DNA from: Lunularia cruciata
Lineage: Eukaryota > Streptophyta > Marchantiopsida > Lunulariales > Lunulariaceae
DNA length: 64,000 nt
Direction: 5' to 3'
Assembly (NCBI GenBank): GCA_948567375.1
Contig: OX419760.1
Coordinates: forward strand, 14,694,001 to 14,758,000
In this document: positions 42,160 through 54,565 of the stretch, in pieces
How positions within the stretch are numbered: the first letter of the stretch is position 1
Layout of the letters: each line of letters opens with the position of its first letter
Notes under the pieces: model-generated
The model's database searches: none
The model's input: only the letters and a program-made list of their open reading frames with translations
Told to the model about the DNA's origin: nothing
Translations under genes and position numbers: made by a program

Positions 42160-44670
42160 TCAAAATTGTAACTTCTCCAATCCAATGTCTACTTCTTCCT
42201 CGGCTTCCAATCCCAAAGTAACTTCACACACTACACTATCCTTGGGTTTCACAACTTCTAATTCCTCTACCAATTCTAACTTTTCTCCATCTTGATCTAC
42301 GATTTCCATCACAGGTAATCCATCTAACTCTCTATCTCCCAACCCAGTCTTCTCTCATATCTCCGATGGTAGTTCTGAAGACATTTGCATTCCTATGTTT
42401 TCTACTTTGGGTTTTGCTCTCACATCCTTCCAAAGTTTATCTATCTCTAATTTCACCAAGTCTAATCTAATTGTGATATTGTCTTCTACTTCCAATATCC
42501 TCCTATCTACACGAGCTCTGAAACTGATAAGCAAGACGTTCATCCTTGTAACTATCTCCTTCAATAGCTCCAATCTCATTCTTCTCTCCCATTCTTGATC
42601 TGCAAGCCAATCTTCTCTATACATTGCCAATTTTTCCTCAAACTCGGCTTTCATTGTCTCCTTCTCCTTTTCCTTCTCCTTCTGCACAATCTTCTCCTCC
42701 AGACTGCAAAGTAACTCTCTCAATCTTTCTTCCTCTCTATACCTCCTTGTCAACTCTCTTTGCCTGAGTTGCTTCTTCTCCTCTATACTCTCCATCACTC
42801 TATCGAGCTCTTGCTCCTTCTCTGCTATTCTTGCCATAGCATGGATTATTTTTAATCTTGAATCAGCAAACAACTACTTCAAAATTTCATACTCAACTAT
42901 CTGTCCTTCCTTGGTTATGACATTTTGCTATATTATTCTCTCTCTACTCTGTTCTTCTCTCTTCAAGTTCTAGATTACTTGATTCTATACTACTGCATCT
43001 ACTCGTAGTACTTCCCTTTCCTCCTCACCTTGGATTATACTCTTCTTTAACTGTGAGTTCTCTTCTTTTAATCTAGCTAACACCTGCAACACAATCTTCA
43101 CCTTTGGACACTTTGATTGCATCTCCTTCTTCTTGTGTTCTAACTTCACTAACAACGGGCACACAATCTCCCTCAAATATTCTACACCTTCACTTGTATT
43201 TATTTTGACTCACGGACTTGTCTCCTTCTTCACCTCTTCCTCGCTCAACACTTGCCTTCTAAGCTGCAGTCACCTTATAGGAATGGACTCTTTGCTCCCC
43301 ATACTTCCATCCTCCTCTTCTCTTACCTTACTCATCCCGGCTTCCTACTTTGCCTTACGTCTAGAACAAACTCCCCTTTGAATTGTAACTCTTTTCTCCT
43401 CCTGCTTTGGAACTTTGTCTTCTAGTTTCAAGTTACCTTTCTCCTCTGTCTCCATCTTGGCTTCCTCCTCTTTGGGTACCAACTTCATATCCACTCCATC
43501 ATTGTTGTCACTACTCGTGTCTCCACTCTGCAGCGTGAACTCGGGTTCTTCTTCCTTCTCCGAGTCTTTGGACTAGCTCTTGGCTTCTCCTTCCAACTCT
43601 TCTTTTGATGATGCAATTACCACCAATTCTTTCCTTTGAGTCACCTTTCTAGCCTTCCGAGGTCACGCTTTCTCTACTTCTTCTTCTCCTTGTTGATTTC
43701 ACTTCTTCAACTTCAGAGTGCTCACCTCCAACTGCACACTCTGCCCCATCTGCATGTAGTACTCATCATTGCTCATAGAACTCATCACTGCTCCTAATCT
43801 GAAGAATGTATTGTTGCATTTCCCACATTGACATATCTTCTCAAGTCGGGATGGAAATGGGACACCATCTTATTTTGCTCTGCCGCATTGAGCAAGTTCA
43901 GCCCCACATAGAAATGGGCTGCAAATGACACAATGTAATGTAGAGGCAAGTTGTCTCGCAAATTCCACACCATCTATCTTGTCCTTTGATGAAGACATTT
44001 TGCCCAGTTAATTGGCTCTCTTGCAAACATTTTATGGAAGAACACCGCTTGGTGCTTCATCACATACGTTGTTCTCTCCGGCCTCAAGATTGCCATTAGA
44101 GCACTCACGATCCCTCTCTTGATAGGATCCTTATAGTTCTCCACTTTGTAGCCATTCTTTGTTCACTTCAAAGAGAAGGCATCTCTCACTTCTTGGGTTT
44201 CTTTGGCTACTTCTCTCTTCCCCAAGAACATGGCACCATGCTCTACGCCTGCTTCTCTCTTGAGTAGTAACCTCCAATCCGACTTTGTCCACCAAGCCGG
44301 ATTTCCTCTCTTCCCTTCTTTCTTAGGGCCATTGAGCCACTTACTCTTGATGATCTTAGTCATGAAACTTGGAAAGCTAACATTCCAGTTCCATGCCAAG
44401 AATGTGATCCAAAGCATGCTCAGGACCTCAATTCTTGCAATTGCATCTAACCTCCAAATCACATGATTTTGTCACTACAAATTTGGAGTTCTCCTTCCCA
44501 CCTCCTATCTTTCTCTCTTCCACTTTGGGTTGGGGACCATTCTTCCTATTGATTCTCGGCTTAACTCTCTCCACTTCCTCTCGACACACCAGCGTATTTG
44601 CAACTACACTTCCCTTCCCACAATCTCTTGCAGGCTGACTTCTTAACGGCAATGGAAAATTGCTTGTCAT
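42160..44670 (-). pseudogene. 2F lORF, 5' LTR copy
   Basis: The start ATG is at 44670 (MTSNFPLPLRS). N-terminal conserved block at 44163-44462 (RLDAIARIEVLSML, WNVSFPSFM, TQEVRDAFSLK), central block at about 43860-44160 in broken frames, charged linker 43380-43700, coiled coil 42580-43176, C-terminal domain 42355-42560 (RRILEVEDNITIRLDLVKLEIDKLW) and last piece 42160-42342. A ~150 bp deletion near 42560 joins the coiled coil to the C-terminal domain. Confidence 0.72.
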
Positions 44671-45078
44671 TGCTGCGTCTTTAGCCCAAATTTTATAATG
44701 GCTTGCCTCCTTCATCTTTTGTCACTTTGAGTTTCTCCCAAGAAATCACACCTCCTTTGTGCTCCTATCACTATCAATTCCCCTCACACATATGACCACC
44801 ATTTTTGTGGGCGGTGCCTTCTTGAACGTCTTGCACCAAAGGAAAGTTGTTACATTGTCCACGCATTGGGTTGAGAGCCTCCGAGATGAAGTCTCCTTAC
44901 TTTGGGTTTCTGGTTGATAGGGCAATTCCAAGTACTTTGCCTTCTGATATGAAGTCACTTTACCTCAAGTTACAACCCGAGGATATTTTCTTTGCCTTTT
45001 TCTACCATACAAGCACAATGTGACTTCTTCTGTACACTTCTTCTTCAAAATTACCAAAAAAAAAAATTAGGTACCACA

Positions 45079-46455
45079 TCTTCCCTATACATTGCCAGTT
45101 CTACTTCAAATTTGGCTTTCACCGGCTCTTTCTCCTTCTCTTTCTTAATATTTTTCTCTTCTAGATTACAAAGTAACTCCCGCAATCTCTCTTCTTCTCT
45201 ATATCTCACTGTCAACTCTCTTTGCCAAAGCTGCTTCTTCTCTTCTACATTCTCCATCACCCTTTCAAGCTCTTGCTCTTTCTCTGCTACTCTTGCCATA
45301 GCATGGATGATTTCTAATTGTGAATCAGCAAATTGCTATTTCAAGATTTCATGCTCAGCTATTTGTCTTTCCCTTACTATGACATTTTGCTCTATTACTC
45401 ACTCTTTACTTCCCACTTCTTTCTTTAAGTTTTCAATTACTTGGTTTTGTACTATTGCATTTACTCGTAGTACTTCCATCTGCTCCTCTCCTTGGGTTAT
45501 GCTCTCCTTCAACTCCAAGTTCTCTTCTTCTCCTCTAACTTCACTAACAACGGGCATACAACATCCCGTACATACTCTACTCCTTTGCTATGTTTTACCT
45601 TGACTTGCGGTCTTTTCTCCTTCTTTGCTTCTTCTTCACTAGACACTCTTCTTTTTAGCCGCAATTGCCTTATTGGAATGGATTCTTTGCTCTCCAAACT
45701 TCCACTCTCTACTTCTCTTCTTCTACTCAATCCCACCTCATATGTTGCCTTCCTTCTAGAATAGACTCCCCCTTGAATGGTCACTTTCTTCTCCTCCTTC
45801 TCTGGAACTTTGTCTTCTTGTCTTGGGTTACATTCTTTTGCTATCTCCAACTTTTCTTCTTCCTCCTCTAGTACCGGCTTTGTCTCCACGCCATCTTCAC
45901 TCTTGCTGCTTGCTTCACCACTCTACAACGGGAGTTCCAATTCTTCCTCCTTCTCTAAGTCTTTAGACTTGTACTCAGCTTTGCTTTTTGATTCTTCACC
46001 TGACGACGCAATTACCACCACGTCTTTCCTCGGGTTTAACTTCTTGGTTTTCTTAGGTCTTGTCACCGCTACTTCTTCTTCTTCTTCTCCTCTTTGACTC
46101 CTCTTCTTTGATTTTGGAGTATTCACCTTCAACTGCACACTCTACCCCGTTTGCGCATAGTACTTGTCACTGCTTCAAATTTGCAAAATGTACTACTGCT
46201 CCTCCACATCAGCTTCCTTTCTTAAGTTAGGATGGAAGTGCGACACCATCTTGTGCCTCTTTGCCACATTTAACAAATTCAATCCCAAGTAGAAGTAGGT
46301 TGCAAACAGCACAATGTAATGTGGAGGCAACTTGTCTCGCAAGATCCACACCATTTGTCTTGTATGCTGATAGAAGCACTTTGCCCAATTGATTGGCTTC
46401 CCTACAGACTTCTTATGAAAGAACACCACTTGATGTTTCACCACATAAGTATTTT
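45079..46455 (-). repeat. 2G solo LTR, segment 2
   Basis: It continues the 2G LTR after 2F and contains lORF coiled coil (45084-45299), basic/acidic linker (45509-46138) and the central block (46193-46450; YVVKHQVVFFHKKS, INWAKCF, PPHYIVLFATYFYLGLNLL). It is cut at 46455 by solo LTR 2H, with ATTTT at 46451-46455. Confidence 0.85.
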
Positions 46456-48370
46456 TGTGACAACCCGGCAAATATCACTTTTGCAAAAATCAGGTAAGTA
46501 AAGTTTGTTCCCGTAGAGATATGAGTCAGAAATGTCTAAATAAAAAGCAAAGTAATAGTTTCAGTTCTTCTTGGTTGTGTCTTTAATCTCTCACATAGAA
46601 ACCACACCTAGAAGAGAGTAACAAGCACTGCTTCTCAATCTTGTCACAAATTAACACTTCTTAATCACAACTCCATCAATTCTTTCCAAACAATCTTGAT
46701 TGTGATGATTTAGGCTCTCGCAAAAACGGCACTTCATTGCAAAATGACTTTGCCTCAAAATTTTGTTCCACCCCTCTATTGAAGGCACAACTTCCTCGAT
46801 TGAAATTGTTTCACATCAACTTTGCACGGCACTCACAAATGCAAAATACTACCAACACTACAATTCCTCTCAAATTTGTCAAGGCATTGCTCCGATTGTA
46901 GTTCACTCAAGATCAAACACATAGAGTAAAGATCAAGGCTGCATAATCCAACATCCAACAAGCACATTGACTTGCACTTCAAATTTCTCCACACACTCAC
47001 AAACACAATTGCAAAGCTGATACTCGGAACCAAGCTCAAGCAACGAGCACTGCTTCACAACACTTTGCTTTATCTATTCTCAGAAATAATGAGCACTGAA
47101 CAACATAAGACTGCAAATGCCACTCTTAAATAGTGAAACAATTGACAGTTATCTTCCTAATGCAACTCTTCCTAACAACTCTACAAACCTGCAGATCCGA
47201 AATGATAATGCACCTCTTCATATCTGCCTATTCAAATCTCAAATTGGTTACTAATCCAATCCAATGTCTACTTCTTCTTTGGCTTTCAAACCCGAACCCA
47301 AAGTAACTTTTACTTCCTACTATCTTATCCTTGGGTTTCATAACTCCTAACTCTTCTATCAATTCTACTACTTCTTCACTCTGATCTACAATTGAGGTCA
47401 TGGGTAACCTTTCTACTACTTTATCTTCCGACCCACTCTTCTCTAAAGTGTCAAATGTCAAATCCGAAGACACATGCACTCCTATTTCTCTTACTTTGGG
47501 TTTAACTACTATCAATTACTTTACTAATTCTATTGTGTCATCATCAAGAATTGTAATTGAAAGCATGAATACACTATCTACACCTTCAATTTGCAACCCA
47601 CTTTCTCCTAAATCACTGATGTAATTGACCCAAAGACACTTACTATCTGATCCTGCACTTTGAGTTTATTCACTACTGCTATTTCTCCTCTAATTCTATC
47701 TTATCTTCAATTAGAACTAAAATTGAAGTCATAGGTATCCTAAATATCTTCTTTCCTTACTCTAACTTCCTCTAATGCTTCCCCTAAGATTCCCAAAGTC
47801 ACCTTCACTGCACTTCAAGGTCTGGCTACCTCGGATTTAGTCGGTCATCTTAGTCTTGAGGCAAAGTCTCATGACCTGAAGTCGTGTAAACCCAAAGTCC
47901 GAAGTACAAAGTCCGAAGTCACATTGACCCGAAGACACCAAACTACTTTGTACATCTACTCCCAAAACTTCAAATGCTTGTAACTTCTTTTACAGACCTC
48001 CAAACTTTGTGATTGGGAAGCCAATGGAAAGCCCTAAACAAGACATTTCCAACGAGATATAGCACGCTTGATTTGAACTTGTGGTCATTGAGATATGGCC
48101 CCTGCAGTATTCTTGACTTGTAACCTTCATTCCGATGCAAAGAAACCCTCCTTTGGCGTCTAGTCTGAGTTTTTTCTCCCTCTGACATGAAGTAAGCTTC
48201 TTTGGGTTTGATCCATTCTGAGTTCTTCTTCCTCTAACACAAATTTGACTCCCTTGAGCTTGATCAAAACACACGTTTCCACTCATTTCTTCTCCATTTG
48301 GTTTCAATTTGGTTTCAACAAGGCACTTCTTCTTCAAAACTCATCCAAAATGAAAAATGTGGGTACCGCA
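46456..48370 (-). repeat. 2H: short-form family-2 solo LTR (1915 bp)
   Basis: On the element strand it runs from TGCGGTACCCACA to GGGTTGTCACA. Perfect 5-bp target duplication ATTTT (46451-46455 and 48371-48375). The LTR keeps the R/U5 block and TATA-like box but only the last part of lORF (47228-47515; VSSDLTFDTLEKSGSED). The upstream half has a ~14-bp GACTTCGG-type repeat in low copy near 47880-47935. It matches 2S (57428-59408). Confidence 0.93.
47123..47133 (-). promoter_or_regulatory. TATA-like box of LTR 2H
   Basis: CTATTTAAGAG on the element strand, the clearest form of this box. Confidence 0.55.
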
Positions 48371-49386
48371 ATTTTGCTTTGGCTTGAAGATAGACGTCAT
48401 TGCTCCTACAATGCCTCTCCTCATAGGGTCCTTGTAGCTCTCAACTTTGTAGCTATTCTTTGTGCGCTTTGAAGAAAAGGCGTCTCTCACTTCTTAGGTT
48501 TCTTCAACTACTTCTCCCTTCCCCAAGAACGTGGCTCCTTGCTCCTCACCCGCCTCTCTTTTGAGTACTAACCTCCAATCCAACTTTGTCCAATGAGCCA
48601 ACTTTCCTCTCTTACCTTCTTCCTTGGGTCCATCGAGACATTTACTCTCAATGATCTCGGTCATGAAACCTGGAAAGGAAAACTAAGGTTCTAGTTCCAT
48701 GCCAGGAATGTGATCCAAAGCATGCTCAAGACTTCAATTCTTTCAATCACATCTAATCTCCAAATTGCACTATTTCTCACTATGAATTCCAAGTCCTTCT
48801 TCCCATCTCCCATTTTACTCTCTTCTACTTTGGGTTGGTGGCTACTCTTCCAACTGATTCATGGAATAACTCTCCTATCTTCCTCTCCTAACACACCGGC
48901 ATGGCTCTTACTACACTTTCTTTCCCATGATCTCCCTCAAGACAAGTCCTTAATGGCAATGGAAAATTACTTGTCATCTCTTCGTCTATCCCAATTCTTA
49001 TAGTGGCGCACTTCCTCCGTCTTTCTTCCCTTCAAGTTTCTATCGAGAAATCACACCTCCTTCATGCTCCTATCACATTCAATTTTTTTGAGCTCATAGG
49101 CCAGCCATTTTTTGCGTGCAGTACCTTCTTGGATGTCCAACCCCAAAGGAAAGTTATAACATTGTCCTCGTCTTGGGTTCAGCACCCCCGAGCCAAAGTC
49201 TCCTTACTTTGGGTTGAATGCTGATAGGGCCAATCAGAGTACTTTTTCTTCTTATCCAAAGTCACTTTTCCTTGGGTTACAATCCAAAGACACCTTTCTT
49301 TGCATTCTGATGTCATACAAGCGCAATACAACTTCATCTAGACACTTCTTCAAAAATAAGAAAACAAAAAATATGTGGGTACCACA
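48371..49386 (-). repeat. 2G solo LTR, segment 3 (5' end of LTR)
   Basis: It resumes after 2H with the duplicated ATTTT and ends GGGTACCACA, the reverse of TGTGGTACCC. It includes the N-terminal lORF block (48400-48977; start ATG 48977, MTSNFPLPLRT-like). The next bases AGTAC repeat the left flank of segment 1, so 2G is a solo LTR of ~3.73 kb. Confidence 0.88.
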
Positions 49387-51527
49387 AGTACATTTGGATT
49401 ACCTTTGCCAAACTTTTGAAAGGTGTCATTTTGCTGGTTTGTCATTACACCCAGAGAAATGCTTCTTCACAATGCATGAAGGAATTCTTTAGGGGCATTG
49501 GGTGTCAAGCCAAGGTATTGAAGTTGATGATAAGAAGGTCAAAGTCATCTCAGCTTTGGAATCCCCTAAAACCATCTAAGAGCCTAGAGCCTTCTTGGGA
49601 CATGTCAAATACTACATATGCTTTTTATCAAACTACATGGTGCTTGTTGCATCCCTCACAAAGCTTTTGAAAAAGTCTGAAGACTACTTGTGGAAAGCAG
49701 AACAAGAAGAAGCTTTCCGAGTATTGAAGAGGAAACTAGTTGAAGCACCAGTTATGAGGGCCCCAAATTGGGATGCCTCTTTTCATGTATATGTGGACAT
49801 TTTGTCCATGGCAATCAAAGTTGTCTTAAGTCAGAAGGATGAAAAGTAGAAGGACTACCCAATTTATTATGCCAGCCGACAATTGTTAGTTTCAGAAAAG
49901 AATTATTTGACAACTGAAAGAAAAGCACTTGAAATGGTTAATGCCTGCAAGAAGTTTTACCACTACCTATTAGGATAGAAGTTTATCTTCTATGTTGACC
50001 ATTATGCATTGCAACATTTGGTCAAGAAGGCAGATTTGTGGGGGAGAATTGCAAGATGGATCTTGTTGTTACAAGAATTCACATACATTGTACAAGTAAG
50101 GAAGGGACACTCGCATTCAAATGCAGACTTCCTATCCAAGTTGGAAACTCAAGACCAAGACATGGAAGTTGATGATTGGTTTCTTGACCAGGAGTTATAT
50201 CATTTAATGGCTATGTGGAGTACGAGGTATGAGGCCAAATATCACTTTTTGCATACTTGTCATTGTCCAGAGGGGCTGGACCCAAATCAAAGGGCAGTCT
50301 TCCTCAAGAAGATGGGACCATACCAACTAAAACACAACATTTTATTTAACATGGGCAAAGACAAAGTACTTTAGAGATGCTTGGAGGCATACAAAGTCGA
50401 AAAAGGTCATTGAGTCCCTACACTCTAAAGCATTAGGATGACATTATGCCTAAAGAATACTATAAGGACTATCCTTTCAGCAGGGTATTGATGGCCTACA
50501 ATGTATAAAGACACTCACACCCATATCCAAAGTTGTGATGCCTGTCAAAGAATAGGAAAGCCGATGGCTACTTCCAAGTGGCCTTTGAGACAAATTTTGC
50601 CATTGGCTCCATTTGATAAATGGGGCATTGATTTTGGGGGTCCAGTTCAACCAGTGACCTGATTCACAAGGAAAAGATACATCTTGGTGTGCATTGATTA
50701 TGCTACCAAGATGGTTGAAGCAAAGGCAACTTGGAGAGATGATGCAAAATAGTCACAAAATTTTTCTTCTAAAACATCATTTCATGTTACAAGTGTCCTC
50801 TCAAATTGGTCAGTGATTGGGGGACTCATTTTTTGAACTCATGGCTGAAGCATTAACCAAGTATTTCCTGATTAAACATTGGAAGATGACTCCCTATAAT
50901 CCAAAAGCAAATGGACTAATAGAGAAGGCCAATGGATTGGTATGTAAAATTTTGAACAAGGTGACAATCAGTTATGCTTATAATTGGGACATGAAGTTAC
51001 TTGCAGCTTTGTGGGCATACAAAACAACTCAGAAAATTACAACCAAACAAACTCCATATTTCATGACATACGAATTGTATCCTATACTACCAGTTGAATT
51101 TGAAGTACCATCATATTGGATTCTTTGCGAGGAACAATTGTCGGAGGAAGAAAGCTAGGATCTTTGGATCCATCAACTAATGTGGTTAGAAGAGAAATGG
51201 GACGATGCAACGCAAACCACAAAGGAAGTGCAAGAACAGAGGAAAGTCAGGCACAATAAGAGAATCAAGCCTATGGTTGTTAAGGAGGGTGATTTGGTGC
51301 TGTTATATGACAATTGCCAAATATTTTCCCCAAGCAAACTGCATTTAAGGTGGATGGAGCCATACCGTTTTATGCACATTTATGCCAATGGCTCTATTCA
51401 ACTTGCAGACCTGGAAGGCAACCCTTTTTCCACTAGAGTAAACGGTAGAGATTTAGAAAATATTGAACCATGGACCCGACTTTGCCTAAAGAACCGGTTG
51501 TTGGTTTTTGCAGGGATTTTCACATTT
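49387..51527 (+). pseudogene. pol: 2D pol, right part: RT thumb, RNase H, integrase
   Basis: It continues 2D after 2G. RT thumb at 49387-49720 (SLHPEKCFF, KLLKKSEDYLW), RNase H at 49720-50170 (YVDILSMAI, TERKALEMVNAC, FYVDHYALQHL, NADFLSKLETQ), integrase at 50390-51450 with CDACQR near 50540, CIDYATKM near 50690, the second Asp region damaged (SDWGTHF-like, 50810) and Glu in NGLIEKANG (50920). The C-terminal WMEPYRF remnant is near 51355. Stops and frameshifts are many. It is the most decayed family-2 pol here, fitting its place as the oldest host. Confidence 0.8.
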
Positions 51528-51540
51528 GAGGGAGGAGGTA
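51528..51540 (+). other. 2D polypurine tract
   Basis: GAGGGAGGAGGTA lies directly before the LTR start TATGGTACCC. Confidence 0.75.
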
Positions 51541-52432
51541 TATGGTACCCACATTTTTGTTTTGTTCTATTTTGTTAAAGTTTAGACAAAGAAGTGAATT
51601 AACAAAGCCAAATTACAAAAGAAAGAATGGACTTGTATGTCTTGAGAGTAAACCGGAAGAAGTCAACCTTGGGTTGGGACCTGGAAGTACTAGGATGGGG
51701 TTACAAAGAGATAAATCCAAAGAAGGAAGTCGTTGGATCAAGAAGCGAGGGCTGATAAAAAGATGGTGTAACAACCTCTCTGTGTGTCAAGCTAGGCAAG
51801 AAAGTACACTTCAAAAAATGGCAGAGGCAGGAGAAGAATACCTTGATAGTGATAGGAAACCAACACGCAAAAGTAGGACTGGATTTTAAAATTGACTAAA
51901 GAATGACTGCACTTTGGGGTACTATAAAATTGCAATTGCACAAGGAGAAATCAAATATGTCAATTAAATATCTTGTTCCTCTGAGTAGTCATCCTACAAT
52001 AATGCACGTCAAGAAGCCAATTGAGAGTGAAATTTTCCAAAGTCCAAAAGGGGATAGAGTGTTGCATCCAAGAGAGAGGATAGTTTTTAAGTGCCAAAGA
52101 ACTAGAGAGCAAATCATGGCGAAGAAGACTAAGAAGGCACTCGCAGTGAGGAGTTTCACAATTTGGAGATTAGATGTCATAGCTAGGATCAAGGTCTTGA
52201 ATAGACTTAGGATTACATTCTTGGCATGGAATTGGAATTTCAGTTTTCCATGCATCATGGCATAGATGAGGAAGACTCCAAATTTGTGCCAGAACTTGTG
52301 AGGAAGACCCCAAATTTGTGGGGAAGAGAGGAAATCCAGCTCAATGGACTAAGTCAGATTGGATGTTAGTATTGGGGAAGGAAGAAGGAGATGCAATTGG
52401 GATCACCTTCTATTGGAAGGGTGATGTTATTG
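51541..52432 (+). repeat. 2D 3' LTR, first part
   Basis: It starts TATGGTACCCACATTTTTG and includes the lORF N-terminal block (52100-52265; FTIWRLDVIARIKVLNRLRITFLAWNWNFSFP). It is interrupted by 1C at 52432/52433; the LTR resumes at 63904. 51640-52090 is diverged U3 in which I recognise nothing else. Confidence 0.82.
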
Positions 52433-52672
52433 TTTCCTCAAAGCCAAACACCTAGGAATAATACCAAGTCAATACACTAGAATCCAAAATAGTGGTGCTC
52501 ATCTTTTCAACTTCCTCTAAAGTAAGGTCCCTTCTATCTTTGCTATGACTAACTTTAGCTAATCATGACTAATGTAGAACCATCCTTTATCTATATAAAT
52601 AATATTTCTCAAGTACTTCTAATACCAAGCTTAATATCATAATACTACATACATGCACAAATGGGTGTTACA
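52433..52672 (-). repeat. 1C 3' LTR, truncated (240 bp)
   Basis: The element strand starts TGTAACACCCATTTGTGC at 52672 and stops after ~240 bp at a CCTCAAAGCC stretch; the remaining ~440 bp present in the 5' LTR are gone. It joins directly to 2D LTR sequence. Confidence 0.88.
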
Positions 52673-52685
52673 TTTACCCCTGGAC
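52673..52685 (-). other. 1C polypurine tract
   Basis: The element strand reads GTCCAGGGGTAAA before the LTR, as in 1B. Confidence 0.7.
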
Positions 52686-52699
52686 TAAGTTTTCACTTT

Positions 52700-53932
52700 G
52701 TCCTCAAAGTGAAGGTCTCTCTACCTTCTATGATACATCTTCAACTAATCATGGTTAATCTTATCAAAGTGTCTTCCTCTTAACTCCTTGAGATCAAAGG
52801 TGTAATTGCTCCACACCTTCTTCACTATGAAAGGTCCAAGTACTTAGGCAAAAGCTTCTTTTGCACTCTCTTGAATCAAATGGAATCAAACATCATTACC
52901 AATCACCTTCTTTGAAAGGCTCCACCTTCTTCTTCCCTTGCCTCTTGTCATAGCTCTCCTTTTGTTTCCTTTGGGCTTGCTCTACTCAAACCATAGCAAC
53001 TACTCTTGCTTCTTCCAACTCCATGAGTTGATCTGACTTCTCTACATCACCTCCTTGTGCTTTCTTCAATCTCCTATGAATGCTTTGGAAGGTAGGAAGA
53101 TCAAAGTGAATAGGTAAGGTATACTCAATACCATATACCACTTAAAATGGAGAATATCTGGTGGAAGTCTTCATGGTTGTCCTATACTCCCACAAAACTA
53201 TATGAATCCTCTTGCCCCAATGATGTTTAGCCCTCTCCATTTTTACATCTTTGGCCAACATCATGCACAAGGTCTGATTTGTTCTCTTTGCCAAACCATT
53301 GGAATAAAGCTTATAGGATGTAGTTACTCTATGTGTGATAGAGAAATATTGTAGCATGGCTGTAGTGATGCTTCTTGTAAACTCTACTCCTCTATCAAAA
53401 ACCAACTCCAAAGGGCATCTAAACCTAGTGGTAATGCGTTCATAAAGAAATCTACCCACTTGATCTTCATTCTTGTCCTTCAATGGTCTAACATCAACCC
53501 ACTTGGTAAAGTAATCAGTAACTACCACAATGTACCAATTTTTTGTTGGGGTTCTATTGAGAGTACCTACAAAATCAATTTCCCACTTCTCAAAAGGTCC
53601 TAGCAATGGAATTGATCTAAGTGATGGAGTGGAAGTAGTTTTTCTAGCAAAAGCTTGACAAATAGGACAAGTTTTGCAATAATCAAGACAATTCTTGAGA
53701 ATCCCTCTCCAATGGTAGCATGCATCTAGAATCTTGAAAGTAGTCACCTTTCCTGCAAAGTGTTCTCCACATACTAAACCTTCATGAAACTCCTTTATGA
53801 GTCGGATAGACTCTTCCTTACCCATAGCTTGTCAAATTAGACCATCTGCTCCTTGATGAAAACAAATATTCTACACCATTGTGTAAGGTCTAGATCTTGC
53901 TGCAAGGGCCTTCCTCTCCCTAGCATGCATCC
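52700..53932 (-). pseudogene. pol: 1C integrase
   Basis: 53142-53825 is open for 227 codons: His pair in EFHEGLVCGEHF, Cys pair in CKTCPIC, Asp in VTDYFTKW, Asp in VFDRGVEF. The third catalytic residue is Lys (NGLAKRTNQ; NGLAERTNQ in 1B), so catalysis is lost. Downstream, the C-terminal part (52700-53130) has stops and a GPF-like stretch. No chromodomain. Confidence 0.84.
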
Positions 53933-54485
53933 TTATGGATAGTTACCTTTTGTCATAAAATCCACAATCTCCTTGTACTCCATTGCAACCTCTTGAGTGA
54001 TTGAGATTGTCATGAGCTCCTCATCCAGGAAGGAATCATCCATAGGCTGATCTCCGTCATGATCATAGGCCCTAGATAACAAATCTGCATTTACATGTTT
54101 CTTTCCTAGCCTATTGTCAATGGTGTAGTCATACTCAAACAAGAGTATCATCCACCTTGCTAGCCTCTCTTCCACATTAAGCTTGTTGAAGATTTACTCC
54201 AAAGCCTTGTGATTCATGATAATTGTGGGTTTCCTTCCAAACAAGTAGTGTCTAAACTTCTTGAGACCAAAGATCACTGCCAACCCTTCTCTCTCCGTGA
54301 CAAAGTAGTTCTTTTTTGCTGAAACCATCTGCCTACTAGCATAAGCTATTGGATGATCATGCCTATCTTGGTCTAATTGACTAAGAGTGCACCCTACAGA
54401 TACATTAGAAGCATTATGCAGAGGATGAACGGCTTACTCCAATCAGATTTAGCAAGAATTGGAGCTAAAACAAGAGATTTCTTGA
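53933..54485 (-). pseudogene. pol: 1C RNase H
   Basis: The tail 53933-54175 is open (LARWMILLFEYDYTIDNRLGK, then HVNADLLSRAYD and DDSFLDEELM). Upstream, ASRQMVSAKKNYFVTEREGLAVI and the first Asp region near 54420 are separated by small indels. Confidence 0.78.
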
Positions 54486-54565
54486 GCTCCTCAAAAGCTT
54501 CGAGAGCCTTCTTGTCTTCCAATAATACCCAATAATCTCCTATAATACCCAACCATCCCCAAGAA

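Larger units (their letters stand above)
28735..45078 (-). mobile_element. Element 2F: complete family-2 retrotransposon
   Basis: It is 16.3 kb including the nested LTR fragment 2K. Minus-strand order is 5' LTR (41400-45078), primer site, gag, protease, RT, RNase H, integrase, polypurine tract and 3' LTR (28735-35279). Flanks are TCTTT before 28735 and TCTTC after 45078; the empty-site sequence in 2F's own LTR (CCAATCTTCTCTATAC near 42610) confirms a TCTTC target. It lies inside solo LTR 2G. LTR starts differ slightly from 2Y (TRTGGTACC instead of TGTGGGGCC), marking a subfamily. Confidence 0.92.
41400..45078 (-). repeat. 2F 5' LTR (3679 bp)
   Basis: The element strand starts TGTGGTACCTAATTTTTT and ends GGGTTGTCACA. 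It contains lORF, a TATA-like box and the R/U5 block. The flank TCTTC after 45078 is the target duplication. Confidence 0.92.
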
